Assembly (NCBI GenBank): GCA_021772355.1
Contig: JAJFMB010000095.1
Coordinates: 1 to 6,668 of the forward strand
Direction of reading: 5' to 3'
Origin: Chlamydiota bacterium
Lineage (GTDB): Bacteria > Chlamydiota > Chlamydiia > Chlamydiales > JAJFMB01
DNA length: 6,668 nucleotides
Shown here: piece after piece, positions 6,398 through 6,668 of the stretch
Layout of the letters: each line of letters starts with the position of its first letter
Numbering within the stretch: position 1 is the first letter of the stretch
Program-made: the position numbers and the translations under genes
Notes under the pieces: generated by a model
What the model saw: the letters and a program-made list of their open reading frames with translations, nothing else
Databases searched by the model: none
What the model was told of the DNA's origin: nothing

Positions 6398-6409
6398 CTA
6401 TAATTATAG
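6398..6409. promoter_or_regulatory. Palindrome with divergent TATAAT -10 elements
   Basis: CTATAATTATAG is a perfect 12-bp palindrome. It reads TATAAT on the plus strand (6399-6404) and on the minus strand (6408-6403). On the minus strand TGTTAT lies 17 nt upstream as a weak -35, giving a leader of about 70 nt for the 472-residue gene. On the plus strand no -35 is seen, and the distance to ATG 6517 is over 100 nt, so that side is less likely. Confidence 0.45.
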
Positions 6410-6462
6410 CATATTTTTAATTTATATAACATTTTAATTACGTAAGCTCCAAATCAATGCAC

Positions 6463-6492
6463 TTTGCTCTAAAAGAGATTTTTTTGTATGCT
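6463..6492 (+). promoter_or_regulatory. Possible promoter for the gene starting at 6517
   Basis: TTTGCT (6463-6468) and TATGCT (6487-6492) are separated by 18 nt, with a T-rich spacer. This would place the start of transcription about 18 nt before ATG 6517. The match is weak and made by eye. Confidence 0.25.
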
Positions 6493-6516
6493 TGGGAATA
6501 AAGTTTCGGTAAAGTT

Positions 6517-6668
6517 ATGTCAGACTCAGATCATTTTCATGGAAAAGATGCACTATCACATGTGACAGAGAAGCAAGCGGAAGGGATTATCGCCTCTGCA
6601 GAGATTCACGGCACGGAAATACCGGGACACATCTCAGCAGGCGCCGACGCCGCACGCGAGACCGCTGT
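6517..6668 (+). CDS. Hypothetical protein, N-terminal fragment
   Basis: An open frame from ATG 6517 to the right edge, 50 complete codons with no stop. The product begins MSDSDHFHGKDALSHV and continues with a Glu/Ala/His-rich, polar stretch ending near GADAARETA. I do not recognise it. There is no signal peptide or membrane segment in the visible part, and the composition is soluble and probably helical. No clear Shine-Dalgarno precedes the ATG; the start is chosen because it is the first ATG of this frame downstream of the AT-rich region. It is divergent from the 472-residue gene with a 189-bp shared intergenic region, which hints at co-regulation but does not show it. Confidence 0.6.
   Translation, partial: MSDSDHFHGKDALSHVTEKQAEGIIASAEIHGTEIPGHISAGADAARETA

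Noticed and set aside
6467..6485. CTCT-AAA-AGAG followed by a T run as a Rho-independent terminator
   Set aside because: The stem has only four pairs, and no plus-strand gene ends upstream that would need it; it overlaps the possible promoter of the next gene.

Overview
The window reads as chromosomal DNA from a member of the Chlamydiae, most likely an amoeba-associated (Parachlamydia/Waddlia-like) lineage. The evidence is the style of the smc and serS products, weak or absent Shine-Dalgarno sites on several genes, T-rich intergenic DNA, a decayed IS982-family element, and several proteins without an obvious counterpart in model bacteria. The genus cannot be fixed from sequence alone.

Layout from left to right. 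(1) 1-346, minus strand: the N-terminus of the chromosome-segregation ATPase SMC, running off the left edge. (2) 460-1596, plus: a 378-residue protein with an export signal, not firmly recognised; its C-terminal half carries an R...S-F-G-T-T pattern that could be an ADP-ribosyltransferase-like fold. (3) About 1590-2742: an IS982-family insertion sequence bounded by imperfect terminal inverted repeats. Its transposase is broken by two in-frame stops and two frameshifts at T tracts. A long palindromic hairpin repeat (2605-2720) sits at its right end. (4) 2842-4134, plus: seryl-tRNA synthetase, intact, with a GTG start. (5) 4100-4834, minus: a small WaaP/InaA-like lipopolysaccharide-kinase-family protein whose 3' end overlaps the serS 3' end by 35 bp, tail to tail. 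(6) 4909-6327, minus: a 472-residue cysteine-free protein with three hydrophobic segments, unrecognised, possibly a secreted or membrane-inserting protein. (7) 6328-6516: an AT-rich divergent intergenic region with a 12-bp palindrome holding TATAAT on both strands. (8) 6517-6668, plus: the first 50 codons of another unrecognised gene, running off the right edge.

smc and serS are housekeeping genes. The rest looks like lineage-specific accessory content placed between them: a putative exported protein, a sugar-kinase-like protein, a putative secreted protein and its divergent neighbour. No operon is clearly supported: most neighbours are divergent or convergent, and the two plus-strand genes 460-1596 and serS are separated by the insertion sequence. 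No tRNA, rRNA or CRISPR was seen. The least explained items are the ART-like exported protein and the 472-residue protein with its divergent partner.
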